Source of the DNA: Bradyrhizobium sp. AT1
Lineage (GTDB): Bacteria > Pseudomonadota > Alphaproteobacteria > Rhizobiales > Xanthobacteraceae
Assembly (NCBI RefSeq): GCF_001590795.1
Contig: NZ_JXDL01000001.1
Coordinates: forward strand, 7,070,154 to 7,134,153
DNA length: 64,000 bases
Direction of reading: 5' to 3'
Part shown: piece by piece, positions 1-9,276 of the stretch
Layout: the number at the start of each line of letters is the position of its first letter
How positions within the stretch are numbered: the stretch's first letter is position 1
Notes under the pieces: generated by a model
The model's database searches: none
Seen by the model: the letters and a program-made list of their open reading frames with translations, nothing else
What the model was told of the DNA's origin: nothing
Program-made: the position numbers and the translations under genes

Positions 1-431
1 CCGGCACTGGTCTTGTTGTTCGTCACCGAGGCCGTGCCGCTGATGGACGGAAACAGGCCCGCCGTCGTCTGTTGCAGCGTGGCGCGTGCCTCGCGCACGA
101 CTGCCTTGGCCTTCGCGACGTCGGGGTTGGCTTCGACGGCTTCTTCGATCAGCCGGTTGAGCAGGGGATCGCGCAAGCGCAGCCACCAGCGATCAAGCTT
201 GCCGGCCCCCCGATGCGAGACTGTCTTGGTGCTCCAGTGCGAGGGCAAGGCGGGCCCGGGCGGGCCGGCATAATCCGGGCCGACCGCACAGCCAGCCAGG
301 ACGCCCCCCAGCATCAGCGCAACGCAGCCCGATCCGGCGCGCGCCACGAGGCTGCGCAACGGCACGGGCTTTGGACGATGGGCCTCCTTGGCAGATGGCG
401 GGGGACTTGCGAGGAACGGGTATGGCGGCAT
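1..431 (-). CDS. RND efflux outer-membrane lipoprotein, NodT/OprM type (partial)
   Basis: This is the N-terminal part of an outer-membrane factor that would form the exit duct of a tripartite RND efflux pump; the rest lies beyond the left edge. The translation has a short basic segment, a hydrophobic stretch and a lipobox (LAGC, Cys48), then VGPDY and a Trp-Trp segment followed by DPLLNRLIEEAVEANPDV, the usual start of the first OEP domain. The ATG at 431 is the furthest upstream in-frame start. A GTG at 365 would give a more typical 25-residue signal peptide. No pump or adaptor subunit is visible. The family call is secure, the start is not. Confidence 0.8.
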   Translation of the reverse strand, partial: MPPYPFLASPPPSAKEAHRPKPVPLRSLVARAGSGCVALMLGGVLAGCAVGPDYAGPPGPALPSHWSTKTVSHRGAGKLDRWWLRLRDPLLNRLIEEAVEANPDVAKAKAVVREARATLQQTTAGLFPSISGTASVTNNKTSA

Positions 432-611
432 CAAATCGGTTGAAATCCATGGGCCTCGGCCCGGAGGAGATTCATGGTTCTCAGGGAATGGCGAGGGAAC
501 TGCCACTAGCCGGCCGATCGTGGCGTTTCGGCAGCCGCAATGTTGCTGAATGTAAACAGGTATTGCCGGAGGTCTCGGCGCCGCCGAAGAGCGGATGTCC
601 CGGGACGACCT

Positions 612-700
612 GTAGCCCGGATGGAGCGAAAGCGTAATCCGGGGCCGCCCGCCCGGCATCTGGCACCGTCCCGGATTGCGCTGCGCTCCATCCGGGCTAC
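612..700. repeat. Dispersed imperfect palindrome
   Basis: The left arm (612-643) begins GTAGCCCGGATGGAGCGAA. The right arm (670-700) is close to its reverse complement, ending TCCATCCGGGCTAC. Together they form a long imperfect hairpin with a 26-base loop. Palindromes of this sequence type are scattered through intergenic DNA of Bradyrhizobium and relatives (recalled, not searched). It lies in a gene-free stretch. Confidence 0.7.
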
Positions 701-1322
701 TGCACCTCGCCTGTGTCGCCCGCTGTCAATCCCTTCCGCTGAAAATATTCCACTTTACCGAAATTCGGTTTTAGCGTATGTGTCGCCCATCCCGGCTCAC
801 CAAGAGGGGCGATCTCGAGGTCGTCTTGATCGCGAGCCGGGCTTGCGGTGGACGCGGCAGCGTCGGCATGATGGCAGCGGGCAGGGCGGGTAGTCCCTGT
901 GAGCCCGAGACCGCGTGCAGACGAGCGACGCTGAACGCGTACGGCAAAACCGTGTGGTCCTGGCCGTCGTTGCTACGGTCAAGTCGTTCGAAGATGCGCG
1001 CGAGCCCAACCGGGCAGACGGCATCATCCAATTCGGACGGCGAGGGAGGCCAAAGGAAAGTTCGGCTCCCGGGAGAGCACGGCATAAGCCGTCCGACCAT
1101 CGCGCAGGGAAGGCCGTGTGATCGGCCACACCTGTATGCTGCTGTGCGGTTCTTTCTGCGTGTGCATTTCGCGCAGCGGACCGCGGGTGCGAGCCGGCAC
1201 CCGGCCTTCCCTGTGCCCTCTTGGATCAGAGGGCAGAGAGATCAAGCAAAGCTCGGGCGATTCAAGCCGCGAGGCTGCAAAGCCATGTCTGGAAGCCGAG
1301 CTGCGTGCCACAAGCTCGATCT

Positions 1323-1414
1323 CGTAGGGTAGGCAAAGCGCAAGCGTGCCCACGCCCTGTTGCTTCTGGATGGAGATCGAGGGCACGGCGCCGTGCGCCT
1401 TTGCCCACGCTACG
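1323..1414. repeat. Dispersed imperfect palindrome
   Basis: The left arm CGTAGGGTAGGCAAAG (1323-1338) matches the reverse complement of the right arm CTTTGCCCACGCTACG (1399-1414) at 14 of 16 positions. The interior also has inverted elements (GCGTGCCCAC and GGGCACGGCG). It is of the same general class as other extragenic palindromes in the window but of different sequence. Confidence 0.65.
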
Positions 1415-1482
1415 GCACCGCCGCTGGGATCTGCACTGGCGCACTGCAATGACGATGCGGAAGAAGCTGCGCTACACTCGGC

Positions 1483-1866
1483 TCACCACGAAATCGGTAT
1501 TCTCTGCGCAAATCCCCCCAGATCCGAATCCGTGCTCAGCGGTTGGCGATCGAGTGGCCGGTTGTTGTTGCTGCGTGCGAACGAAGCGCCGGGGGGCAAG
1601 GCATAGTCGGTGAACTTGCGCTCGCCGGGAAGGACCTCGGTGCCGCCATCCAGCCACGACCGCTTGCTGACATAGATGCGCGTATGCGGGCCGGACTGAT
1701 AGGAGCGGTTGGGGCCGCGCGGTCCGTATTCATAGACGGCGCTTTGTGTCGTCTGTTGGCGAACGCGTTTGCCGGTGGTCGCGGCATGCGCGGTCAGAGT
1801 CGAGAGGAGGAGGGCGGCCAGCGCCGTTCTGGTCATGACAAGCGCGCTCATCGGCAAATACCCCAT
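1483..1866 (-). CDS. Hypothetical exported protein
   Basis: I do not recognise a family. The ATG at 1866 has an AGGA element six bases upstream. The product of about 127 residues begins with a likely signal peptide (MTRTALAALLLSTLTAHA core) and continues as a polar, Arg/Ser/Gly-rich chain without cysteines or repeats. It is transcribed divergently from the bamA-type gene, with about 300 bases between them. Short exported proteins of this kind recur several times in the window. Export is a prediction from sequence and function is unknown. Confidence 0.55.
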   Translation of the reverse strand: MGYLPMSALVMTRTALAALLLSTLTAHAATTGKRVRQQTTQSAVYEYGPRGPNRSYQSGPHTRIYVSKRSWLDGGTEVLPGERKFTDYALPPGASFARSNNNRPLDRQPLSTDSDLGGFAQRIPISW

Positions 1867-2161
1867 GCGAGTTCCTGATGGCGCCGCCTCTCGCACTGGT
1901 CCCCGACCTTGTAAAGAATTCACACGTTACCGAATGTTGTCGAATATCCCTGCGAGCGCGCCAGGTGTGCGAAGGCGGCAACGTCGGTTGTTTGCCGGTG
2001 AACGGCCCCTGCAGACCGCCGCAGCCCATGCGCGTGTGCGGCGTGCGCGATCGACTGACCGCACGAAATTCAACGCGCAGAAACATGCGGTAATCTCAAA
2101 GCCACACCGCGGCCACAGCGCTCCCGTTTTCAGAGCACGTGAAGTGCTGCTGAGGTGTGGA

Positions 2162-4669
2162 ATGTCGTTTTTGCGGGCCTGGCTGATCGTCGTGGCGGTG
2201 AGTGCTGTATCGATTGCAAGCTCGCTTGCGCTGTTGCCGCGGCCGGCGGCCGCGCAAGCGGTGGAGGCGATCGTCATCGAAGGCAATCGCCGGGTGGAGG
2301 CCGAGACGGTCCGCTCCTATTTCAGGCCCGGCCCCGGCGGGCGACTCGATCAATCCGCGGTCGACGACGGGCTGAAGGCGCTGATCGGGACCGGCCTGTT
2401 CCAGGACGTGAAGATCCATCAGGGCGGCGGCCGCATCGTGGTGTCGGTGGTCGAGAATGCCGTGATCGGCCGCATCGCCTTCGAGGGCAACAAGAAGATC
2501 AAGGACGAGCAGCTTTCGGCGGAAATCCAGTCCAAGCCGCGCGGGACCTTCTCGCGCGCGCTGGTGCAGTCCGACACGCTGCGCATCGCCGAAATCTACC
2601 GGCGCTCCGGCCGCTACGACGTCCGCGTCACGCCCGAGATCATCGAGCAGCCGAATAACCGCGTCGACCTCGTCTTCACGATCGAGGAGGGCGCCAAGAC
2701 TTCGGTCAAGTCGGTCGAATTCGTCGGCAACAGCGCCTTTTCGGCCTCGCGCCTGCGCGACGTCATCAAGACGCATGAGAGCAATCTGCTCAGCTTCCTC
2801 GGCAGCAACGACATCTACGATCCCGATCGCGTCGAGGCCGACCGCGATCTGATCCGCCGCTTCTATCTCAAGAACGGTTACGCCGACGTCGAGGTGGTAG
2901 CCGCGCTGACTGAATACGACCCCGAGAAGAAGGGCTTCCTCGTCACTTTCAAGATCGAGGAAGGCGCGCAATATCGCGTCGGCTCCGTCGATTTCCGCTC
3001 CAGCATTGCCAATTTCGACACGGGCACGCTTCGCACCTATTCGCGCGTCGGTGCCGGCTCGCTCTACAACGTCGAATTGGTCGAGAAATCGGTCGAGGAG
3101 ATGCAGATCGAGGCCTCGCGCCGCGGTTATGCCTTCGCCGTGGTCCGTCCCGGCGGCGACCGCAATTTCGAGGCGCATACCGTCTCCGTCGTGTTCAACA
3201 TCGACGAAGGTCCGCGCACCTATGTCGAGCGCATCAATCTGCGCGGCAACACGCGCACGCGCGACTACGTAATCCGTCGCGAATTCGATCTCTCCGAGGG
3301 CGATGCCTACAACCGCGCGCTGGTCGACCGCGCCGAGCGGCGCCTGAAGAACCTCGACTATTTCAAGAGCGTCAAGATCGTCACCGAGCCGGGCTCCTCC
3401 AGCGATCGCGTCATCCTGGTCGTCGAGATGGAAGAGAAGTCGACCGGCGACTTCTCGATCTCCGGCGGCTATTCCACCACCGACGGCGCACTGGCGGAAG
3501 TCTCGATCTCCGAGCGCAACCTGCTCGGCCGCGGCCTGTTTGCCAAGGCATCGGTCAGCTATGGCCAATATTCGCGCGGCATATCGTTGTCGTTCGTCGA
3601 ACCGTACCTGCTCGACTATCGGATGGCGCTGGGGTTCGACACCTATTGGAAGCAGCAGAAGTCGAACAGCTACACGAGCTACGGCGTCACGACTCTCGGC
3701 TTCTCGCCCCGCATCGGCCTCGCCTTGCGGGAGGACCTCTCGCTCCAGCTCCGCTATTCGCTCTATCAGCAGAGCATCACGCTCGCCAGCGCCTACAACA
3801 ATTGCAACAACAACGCGTCGAACAGCTCGCTGGCCTTTAATCCGACGCCGGCCTACATCCAGAACGTGCTGGGCGGCGTGGACCCGACCAATTCCACGAG
3901 TTCGGGCGTCTATGGCTATGGCTGTTACGGCGACGGCGAGTCGAGCTTGCCGGTTCGCAAGGAGCTGGCCAATGGCGCGACCTGGACTTCGGCGCTCGGC
4001 TACACGCTGAGCTACAACACGCTCGACAACACCAAGAACCCGACGGACGGCTTGCTGGTCGAGTTCCGGCAGGATTTCGCGGGCGTCGGCGGCGACGTCA
4101 CCTATCTGAAGACCGCGCTGGACACCAAATACTACACGCCGCTCGTCTCCGACATCGTCAGCGTGATCCATCTCCAGGGCGGCGTTCTCAGCAAGCTCGG
4201 CAACCAGGATCTGCGCATGCTCGATCACTTCCAGATGGGCCCGAGCCTGGTGCGCGGCTTCGCCTCGAACGGGATCGGTCCACGCGACATCACGTATTGG
4301 AGCTTGGGTGCCAGCGGCGATGCGCTCGGCGGCACCAAATATTGGGGTGCGTCCGCGGAATTGCAGATGCCGTTCTGGTTCCTGCCCAAGGAAGTCGGCC
4401 TCAAGGGCGCGGTCTACGCCGATGCCGGCTCGCTCTGGGGTTATCAGGGGCCGACCTCGTGGTCGGCCACGGGCGAGGTCAACACCAAGGCATGCCCGAC
4501 CTGCGGCTTGCAATATGACGACGGCAAGGCGGTGCGATCGTCGGTCGGCGTCGGCCTGATCTGGGCCTCGCCGTTCGGACCGTTGCGCTTCGACTATGCG
4601 GTGCCGATCACGAAGGGCAAATACGACGTGGTCCAGGAGTTCAGGTTCGGAGGAGGGACGTCGTTTTAG
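2162..4669 (+). CDS. bamA: Outer-membrane protein assembly factor BamA/Omp85
   Basis: This Omp85 protein of 835 residues would insert beta-barrel proteins into the outer membrane. A signal peptide ending PAAAQA is followed by tandem POTRA domains (roughly residues 30-430, recognisable by repeated VEFVGN/INLRGN-type strands) and then a 16-strand barrel. The barrel has the conserved VRGF motif and ends in an aromatic residue (GGTSF), as expected for a beta-signal. The start at 2162 follows GAGGTG at good spacing; longer in-frame extensions have no signal peptide. The stop overlaps the stop of the convergent hydrolase gene. The usual rseP, lpxD and fabZ neighbours are absent, so this may be a second copy rather than the housekeeping one. 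Confidence 0.88.
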   Translation: MSFLRAWLIVVAVSAVSIASSLALLPRPAAAQAVEAIVIEGNRRVEAETVRSYFRPGPGGRLDQSAVDDGLKALIGTGLFQDVKIHQGGGRIVVSVVENAVIGRIAFEGNKKIKDEQLSAEIQSKPRGTFSRALVQSDTLRIAEIYRRSGRYDVRVTPEIIEQPNNRVDLVFTIEEGAKTSVKSVEFVGNSAFSASRLRDVIKTHESNLLSFLGSNDIYDPDRVEADRDLIRRFYLKNGYADVEVVAALTEYDPEKKGFLVTFKIEEGAQYRVGSVDFRSSIANFDTGTLRTYSRVGAGSLYNVELVEKSVEEMQIEASRRGYAFAVVRPGGDRNFEAHTVSVVFNIDEGPRTYVERINLRGNTRTRDYVIRREFDLSEGDAYNRALVDRAERRLKNLDYFKSVKIVTEPGSSSDRVILVVEMEEKSTGDFSISGGYSTTDGALAEVSISERNLLGRGLFAKASVSYGQYSRGISLSFVEPYLLDYRMALGFDTYWKQQKSNSYTSYGVTTLGFSPRIGLALREDLSLQLRYSLYQQSITLASAYNNCNNNASNSSLAFNPTPAYIQNVLGGVDPTNSTSSGVYGYGCYGDGESSLPVRKELANGATWTSALGYTLSYNTLDNTKNPTDGLLVEFRQDFAGVGGDVTYLKTALDTKYYTPLVSDIVSVIHLQGGVLSKLGNQDLRMLDHFQMGPSLVRGFASNGIGPRDITYWSLGASGDALGGTKYWGASAELQMPFWFLPKEVGLKGAVYADAGSLWGYQGPTSWSATGEVNTKACPTCGLQYDDGKAVRSSVGVGLIWASPFGPLRFDYAVPITKGKYDVVQEFRFGGGTSF

Positions 4670-5898
4670 CGCCCGAGGATCCGCCGGCAGGCATCGACGA
4701 AGACCTCCGCGCCGGTGACGATATCGGCATCGGCGGTGTTCTCGGTCCAGTGATGGCTGATGCCGCCGATCGACGGCACGAACAGCATCGCGGCGGGCAT
4801 GATGGTCGCCAGCATCTGCGCATCGTGACCGGCCCCGCTGGGCATGCGAATGGACCGCCCACCAGCCAGCGCCTTGCTTGCGGCTTCGATCGCATCCTGA
4901 AAGCTTGGGTTCATCATGGCCGGCGCGCCGGTGCGCAGCTTCGTCACGGTGACGGTGCAGGGACCGTTCGCACTGGCATCATTCGCCATGGCCCGCAGCA
5001 GCTGCTCCAGCCGGGCAATGACGGCGGGATCGTCGTCGCGGATCTGGAACAGCATTTCGGCGCCGCCCGGAATGATGCTCGGCGCGCCCGGATCAAGCGT
5101 GATGCGCCCGGTGGTCCAGACCGTGCGCGGGCCGCAGGCGGCCGGAAAACGCTCGTCGATCGCGACGCAGAATTTGGCGAGCGCCAACCCAGCGTCCTTG
5201 CGCACGGCCATGCGCGTGGTGCCGGCATGGTTCTGCTCGCCGGCGAAATTGATCTGGTATTGCCAGATGCCGACGATCGAAGTCACGACACCGACCGCGA
5301 GCTTGCCGCTTTCGAGCGTGTCGCCCTGCTCGATATGCGCCTCGAGATATCCGACGTGGCGGCCCGGCTCGGCGGCGACGCGCGGCCGGCCGGCAAGCTC
5401 CATCTCGGCGAGGGCATCGCGCATGGTGCGCCCACTGGTGCGGTCGCGCGCGGCGTCGATGTCGGCCTCGGTCACCTGCCCGACATAGGAGCGCGAGCCG
5501 AGGAAATGGCCGAAATGTCCTTCCTCGTCGCACCATGCGGCAACTTCGATGGCGCCGTTCACCGAGGGATCGGCATTGAGCACGCGCGCGGCTTCCAGTG
5601 CGTAGACGACGCCGAGCGGGCCATCGAGCCAGCCGGCATAGTTCTGGCTCTCCAGATGCGAGCCGGCCAGCAGCTTGGGGCCGGGCTTGGCACTGGTGCC
5701 GAACACGTTGCCGATGCCGTCGATCGAAGCGGAGAGCCTTGCGTCGGGCAGCTTGCGCACGAGCCAGTCCAGCGAAAGCTTGTGCGGCTCGGAGAACGTC
5801 GGCTTGTGCACGCCGGTCTTGTAGGCGCCGATGGCGCGGAGCGCATTGAGATCGGCGAGAACGCGCTGGCCGTCGGCGCGCGAATTGGTGTCAGGCAT
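4666..5898 (-). CDS. M20-family amidohydrolase (N-carbamoyl-L-amino acid hydrolase/allantoate amidohydrolase type)
   Basis: A cytoplasmic dinuclear-metal hydrolase of 410 residues that cleaves an N-acyl or N-carbamoyl group. Family landmarks in order are LAGSHLES with the bridging Asp in WLDG, CDEEGHFG with the catalytic Glu, the EAHIEQG dimer motif, SGAGHDA and a C-terminal HWTEN that supplies the last metal ligand. The first box reads GSHLES rather than the commoner GSHIDT. The ATG overlaps the stop of the upstream ABC ATPase by 8 bases, so the genes are probably coupled. It is the last gene of what looks like the hutF-hutC operon, which hints at a role in histidine breakdown, perhaps on N-formylglutamate. 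The substrate is not determined. Confidence 0.85.
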   Translation of the reverse strand: MPDTNSRADGQRVLADLNALRAIGAYKTGVHKPTFSEPHKLSLDWLVRKLPDARLSASIDGIGNVFGTSAKPGPKLLAGSHLESQNYAGWLDGPLGVVYALEAARVLNADPSVNGAIEVAAWCDEEGHFGHFLGSRSYVGQVTEADIDAARDRTSGRTMRDALAEMELAGRPRVAAEPGRHVGYLEAHIEQGDTLESGKLAVGVVTSIVGIWQYQINFAGEQNHAGTTRMAVRKDAGLALAKFCVAIDERFPAACGPRTVWTTGRITLDPGAPSIIPGGAEMLFQIRDDDPAVIARLEQLLRAMANDASANGPCTVTVTKLRTGAPAMMNPSFQDAIEAASKALAGGRSIRMPSGAGHDAQMLATIMPAAMLFVPSIGGISHHWTENTADADIVTGAEVFVDACRRILGR

Positions 5899-6676
5899 GC
5901 TCAGTAACCTTCAGCGCCTCGGTGCGGATCTCCTCGACCAGCCGTTCCTTCAACTGGACGAATTCCGGCGTCGTCTTGATCTTGTAGGAGCGCGGATGCG
6001 GCAGGTCCACATTGATCTCGGCCTTGATGCGGCCGGGGCGCGCGCTCATGACGATGACGCGGCTGCCGAGGAAAATCGCTTCCTCGATGTCGTGAGTCAC
6101 GAACAGCACGGTCTTCTGGTCGCGCTCCCAGATCCCGAGCAGCATCTCCTGCATCAGGGCGCGGGTCTGGTTGTCGAGCGCGCCGAACGGCTCGTCGAGC
6201 AGCAGGATTTTCGGATCGTTGGCGAGCGCGCGGGCGATCGCGGTGCGCTGCTGCATGCCGCCGGAGAGCTGCTTCGGCCAATGATTCTCGAAGCCGGACA
6301 ACCCGACCTGGCGGATGAAGGCATCGGCGATCTTGTTCCGCTCCGCCTCGGACACGCCGCGCTCGCGCAGGCCGAACGCGATGTTCTCGCGCACGGTGAG
6401 CCAGGGAAACAGCGTGTAGGATTGGAACACCATGCCGCGATCGGCGCCGGGGCCCGTCACTTCGCGGCCGTCGAGCGTGACGCGCCCGCTGGTCGGGCGA
6501 TCGAGCCCGGCGACGATGCGCAGCAGCGTGGACTTGCCGCAGCCGGACGGGCCGAGGATAGTGACGAAATCGTTGTTGCCGATGGTGAGGTCGGTCGGCT
6601 CCAGCGCCTTGGTCGGCGCGTTGCCGTGCCGCGCCGGGAAGGTGCGCGAGACCTGCTCGACCTTGAGGATCGTCAT
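5891..6676 (-). CDS. ABC importer ATPase, nitrate/sulfonate/taurine type
   Basis: The ATP-binding subunit (261 residues) of an SsuB/TauB-like importer. It shows Walker A GPSGCGKST, a Q-loop at MVFQSYTLFPW, signature QLSGGMQQR, Walker B ILLLDEPFGALD and the switch histidine in FVTHDIEEA. The ATG at 6676 overlaps the permease stop as ATGA, and the 3' end overlaps the amidohydrolase start. Position in the hut operon suggests the importer supplies histidine, urocanate or an N-acyl amino acid. The substrate cannot be read from the ATPase. Confidence 0.93.
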   Translation of the reverse strand: MTILKVEQVSRTFPARHGNAPTKALEPTDLTIGNNDFVTILGPSGCGKSTLLRIVAGLDRPTSGRVTLDGREVTGPGADRGMVFQSYTLFPWLTVRENIAFGLRERGVSEAERNKIADAFIRQVGLSGFENHWPKQLSGGMQQRTAIARALANDPKILLLDEPFGALDNQTRALMQEMLLGIWERDQKTVLFVTHDIEEAIFLGSRVIVMSARPGRIKAEINVDLPHPRSYKIKTTPEFVQLKERLVEEIRTEALKVTEHA

Positions 6677-7446
6677 GCGAGCCTCCACGGAAACAGCCAG
6701 GCGTTGAAGGCCTTGAACATGAAGTCCGAGAGCAGGCCGATCAGCCCGATCACGATGATGCCGAAGATGATCTGCCCGGTGTTGAGCAGCGCCTGGCTGT
6801 CGGTGATCATGTGACCGATGCCCGAGGACGAGCCGATCAGCTCGGCGACGATGACATAGGTCCAGGCCCAGCCCAGCACCAGCCGCAGGATTTCCGCGAT
6901 CTCGGGCGCGGAGGAGGGCAGCAGCACCCGGCGTATGATGCCGCGGTCGCTGGCGCCGAGCGTATAGGCGGCCTCGACCAGATCGCGCCGCGTGGCGCCG
7001 ACGGTCACCGCGACCATCAAAATGACCTGGAACACCGAGCCGATGAAGATGACGAGCAGTTTTTGCAATTCGCCGATCCCGGCCCACAGGATCAGAAGCG
7101 GAATGAAGGCCGAGGCCGGCAAATAGCGCGCGAAGGAGACGAACGGCTCGAGGAACGCTTCGACCGGCTTGTAGGCGCCCATCAGCAGTCCGAGCGGAAC
7201 CGCGATGATCGCGGCGAGCACAAAACCGCCGACGACGCGCCAGATCGTCATGCCGATGTCGTACAGGAAGCCCTGCTTGGTGATCAGGTCGACGCCCTCC
7301 TGCACCATGGTGAGCGGGTTGGCGAGGAACACTTTCGACACATGGCCGCCGAAGGTCGCCCACGACCACAAGGCAACGAACACGACGAAGAACGCAAGGC
7401 CGTAAGCCAAGCGCTGCTTCGATGTAACAGGGTCCAGGGGACGCAT
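6673..7446 (-). CDS. ABC importer permease, SsuC/TauC type
   Basis: The membrane subunit (257 residues) of the same importer. It has about six hydrophobic segments and an EAA loop around VEAAYTLGASDRGIIRRVLLP that docks on the ATPase, as in the BPD_transp_1 family. It lies between the binding-protein gene (72 bases upstream) and the ATPase gene (4-base overlap), in normal order for this importer class. Confidence 0.92.
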   Translation of the reverse strand: MRPLDPVTSKQRLAYGLAFFVVFVALWSWATFGGHVSKVFLANPLTMVQEGVDLITKQGFLYDIGMTIWRVVGGFVLAAIIAVPLGLLMGAYKPVEAFLEPFVSFARYLPASAFIPLLILWAGIGELQKLLVIFIGSVFQVILMVAVTVGATRRDLVEAAYTLGASDRGIIRRVLLPSSAPEIAEILRLVLGWAWTYVIVAELIGSSSGIGHMITDSQALLNTGQIIFGIIVIGLIGLLSDFMFKAFNAWLFPWRLA

Positions 7447-7518
7447 CGACGATCTATCCGGGCAGTGAACGAAATTGCCGGCCCCGCCGTGAGACGAGGC
7501 CGGCAGCTCCTGGGTGAC

Positions 7519-8463
7519 TTACTTGATGAAGCTGGCGTCGTAGAGGTCTTCGACCTTCGGCGCGGCCTTGATGATGCCGATCTCGAGCAGCAGCTCGGCG
7601 GCCTCCTTGTTGAAGGTCAGGAAGTCGCCGGCGAAGAACTTCTGATTGGCGGCCTTGTCCTGCCAGCGCAGATATTTCGCCGAGTTGGCGAACTGCTCGC
7701 CGGTCTGCTTCACGTCGGAACCCATGATCTCATAGGCCTTGGCCTGGTCCTTGGCGATCATGTCGAGCGCCTCGAAATAGCTGTCGGCGAGGGCCTTGGC
7801 GGCCTTGGGATTCTCGGTCAGGAACTTGGGCGTGCAGCCAAAGGTGTCCATCACCATCGGGTAATCGAGCGTGGTGGCGATGATCTTGCCCTTGTCGGGC
7901 GCGGCGCGCACCGTCGACAGATACGGCTCATAGGTCATCGCGGCGTCGTTCTGGCCGGAGACGAAGGCCTGCGCCGCCGCCGCCGGCTCGAGGTTGACGA
8001 CGGTGACGTCCTTCACGGTGAGGCCGTTCTTCTTGAGCATCCAGGCCAGCGCGAAATACGGCGACGTGCCCGGTGCGGACGCGGCGACGGTCTTGCCCTT
8101 GAGGTCCTTGATTGCCGCGACGTCGTTGCGCACGGCCATGCCGTCGGCGCCGAAGCTCTTGTCGAGCTGGAAGATCTGCTTGGTGGCAACGCCATTGGCG
8201 TTCCAGGAAATCCAGGTCTCGACCGTGGTCGCCGCGCACTGGATGTCGCCGGACGCGATCGCGAGGTGACGGTCCTTCTGTGGGATCTTCTTGATGGTGA
8301 CGTCGAGCCCATTCTTCTTGAAGATCCCAGCCTCCTTCGCCAGCGTCAGCGGCGCGAAGCCGGTCCATCCGGAGATGCCGACGCCGACCTTGACGTCGTC
8401 GGCGAGCACGGGAGTGGCGGCCGCGATTGCAATGATTGTCGCGAAAATTGTCGAATTACGCAT
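7519..8463 (-). CDS. ABC importer periplasmic binding protein, NMT1/SsuA type
   Basis: A periplasmic solute-binding protein of about 314 residues. The start at 8463 follows AGAGGA at good spacing and opens a clean signal peptide ending ATPVLA. The mature part (DVKVGVGISGWTGFAPL) has the glycine-rich beginning of NMT1/THI5-like proteins that bind sulfonates, pyrimidines, nitrate or similar. It follows hutC by about 85 bases on the same strand, which suggests co-regulation with histidine catabolism. The ligand is unknown. Confidence 0.9.
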   Translation of the reverse strand: MRNSTIFATIIAIAAATPVLADDVKVGVGISGWTGFAPLTLAKEAGIFKKNGLDVTIKKIPQKDRHLAIASGDIQCAATTVETWISWNANGVATKQIFQLDKSFGADGMAVRNDVAAIKDLKGKTVAASAPGTSPYFALAWMLKKNGLTVKDVTVVNLEPAAAAQAFVSGQNDAAMTYEPYLSTVRAAPDKGKIIATTLDYPMVMDTFGCTPKFLTENPKAAKALADSYFEALDMIAKDQAKAYEIMGSDVKQTGEQFANSAKYLRWQDKAANQKFFAGDFLTFNKEAAELLLEIGIIKAAPKVEDLYDASFIK

Positions 8464-8547
8464 GATTGTCGTCCTCTGCCGATCGGTGGATTGACGTCCT
8501 GTTGGTCTCTTCATGAAGCGTTGCACGATTTGTGCCGATGCATCGTC

Positions 8548-9276
8548 TCAGCCTCCCTTGAATCGCGCGACAAGGCGGTGAGAATCTCCGGGATAGAGCA
8601 GGCGCACGGCGGTGATGGTGCGTGCGCTGCGCCAGGTGTAGCGGTCGATCACCAGGCATGGCGCGCCAACGGCAATCGCGAGTGCGGCCGCGGTGTGGTC
8701 GTCTGCAACAATGGCGCTGATCGTGTGCTCGGCTTCCGTCCATGGGACATGATGAAGCAGCCACGAGCCGGGGGGCTCGCGCGAGAAGTCCGCGGTTGCG
8801 GCATCCGGAACGGAGGACAGGTCAATCAGCCTGTCCTCGATGGCGAAGGGCACCTTGTCGGCGCTGTGCCGGCAGGTGATCGCGACCACCTTGCCGGCCT
8901 TCCGTACGCCGAGACGGTCTCGGTCGGCCGCGGTGGCGGTGCGCAGCTTGCGATGGATCAGCTCATAGCCGTACGCGCGACCGAGCGCGGTGATCTCGGC
9001 GCGGATGTCCGCGATCTTCAGCACGGCCGACTGATGTTGCGGACGGCGCACGAACGAGCCGGCACGGCGCCGCCGCTCGATCAAATCGGCCTGCGCCAGC
9101 TCCGACAGCGCCTTGTTCACGGTCATGCGCGAGCAGCCGTAGCGGGCGACCAGTTCGTGCTCGAACGGAATGCGATGCCCGGGCGGCCATTCCCCGGTCA
9201 GGATGCGCTTTTCGATGTCGGCGCGAATCCGCTTGTACAGCGTCGGCTTGTCGGCGGTCTCGGTCGCGAGGCTCAT
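8548..9276 (-). CDS. hutC: Histidine utilisation repressor, GntR/HutC family
   Basis: A transcription factor of 242 residues with an N-terminal GntR winged helix (RIPFEHELVARYGCSRMTVN, about residues 33-52) and a C-terminal UTRA effector domain. HutC repressors release DNA on binding urocanate. The ATG at 9276 overlaps the hutF stop as ATGA, so hutF and hutC are co-transcribed. A perfect palindrome containing GTCTAGAC, the core recognised by HutC/YvoA-type GntR proteins, lies upstream of hutF at 10670-10689. The gene therefore probably controls both arms of the locus and itself. Confidence 0.93.
   Translation of the reverse strand: MSLATETADKPTLYKRIRADIEKRILTGEWPPGHRIPFEHELVARYGCSRMTVNKALSELAQADLIERRRRAGSFVRRPQHQSAVLKIADIRAEITALGRAYGYELIHRKLRTATAADRDRLGVRKAGKVVAITCRHSADKVPFAIEDRLIDLSSVPDAATADFSREPPGSWLLHHVPWTEAEHTISAIVADDHTAAALAIAVGAPCLVIDRYTWRSARTITAVRLLYPGDSHRLVARFKGG

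Larger units (their letters stand above)
432..1482. other. Gene-free stretch filled with repeat-like DNA
   Basis: About 1 kb lies between the efflux lipoprotein and the next gene. It holds a palindrome at 612-700, a region at about 775-1320 and a second palindrome at 1323-1414. The central part can be read open in several frames on both strands, but the products are Arg/Pro/Ser-rich with no signal, domain or ribosome site. The block resembles conserved repeat-like DNA found in several Bradyrhizobium genomes where such frames are often over-annotated; this is recollection. No gene is supported here. Confidence 0.5.

Noticed and set aside
775..1332. Overlapping open frames on both strands between 775 and 1450
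   Set aside because: Several frames are open at once, products are Arg/Ser/Pro-rich and start contexts are poor. Repeat-like noncoding DNA is more likely.
2096..4513. An 805-codon open frame on the minus strand opposite bamA
   Set aside because: Its product is Arg/Asp/Ala-rich without domains, and the plus strand encodes an unmistakable Omp85 protein. It is an antisense shadow of high-GC coding DNA.
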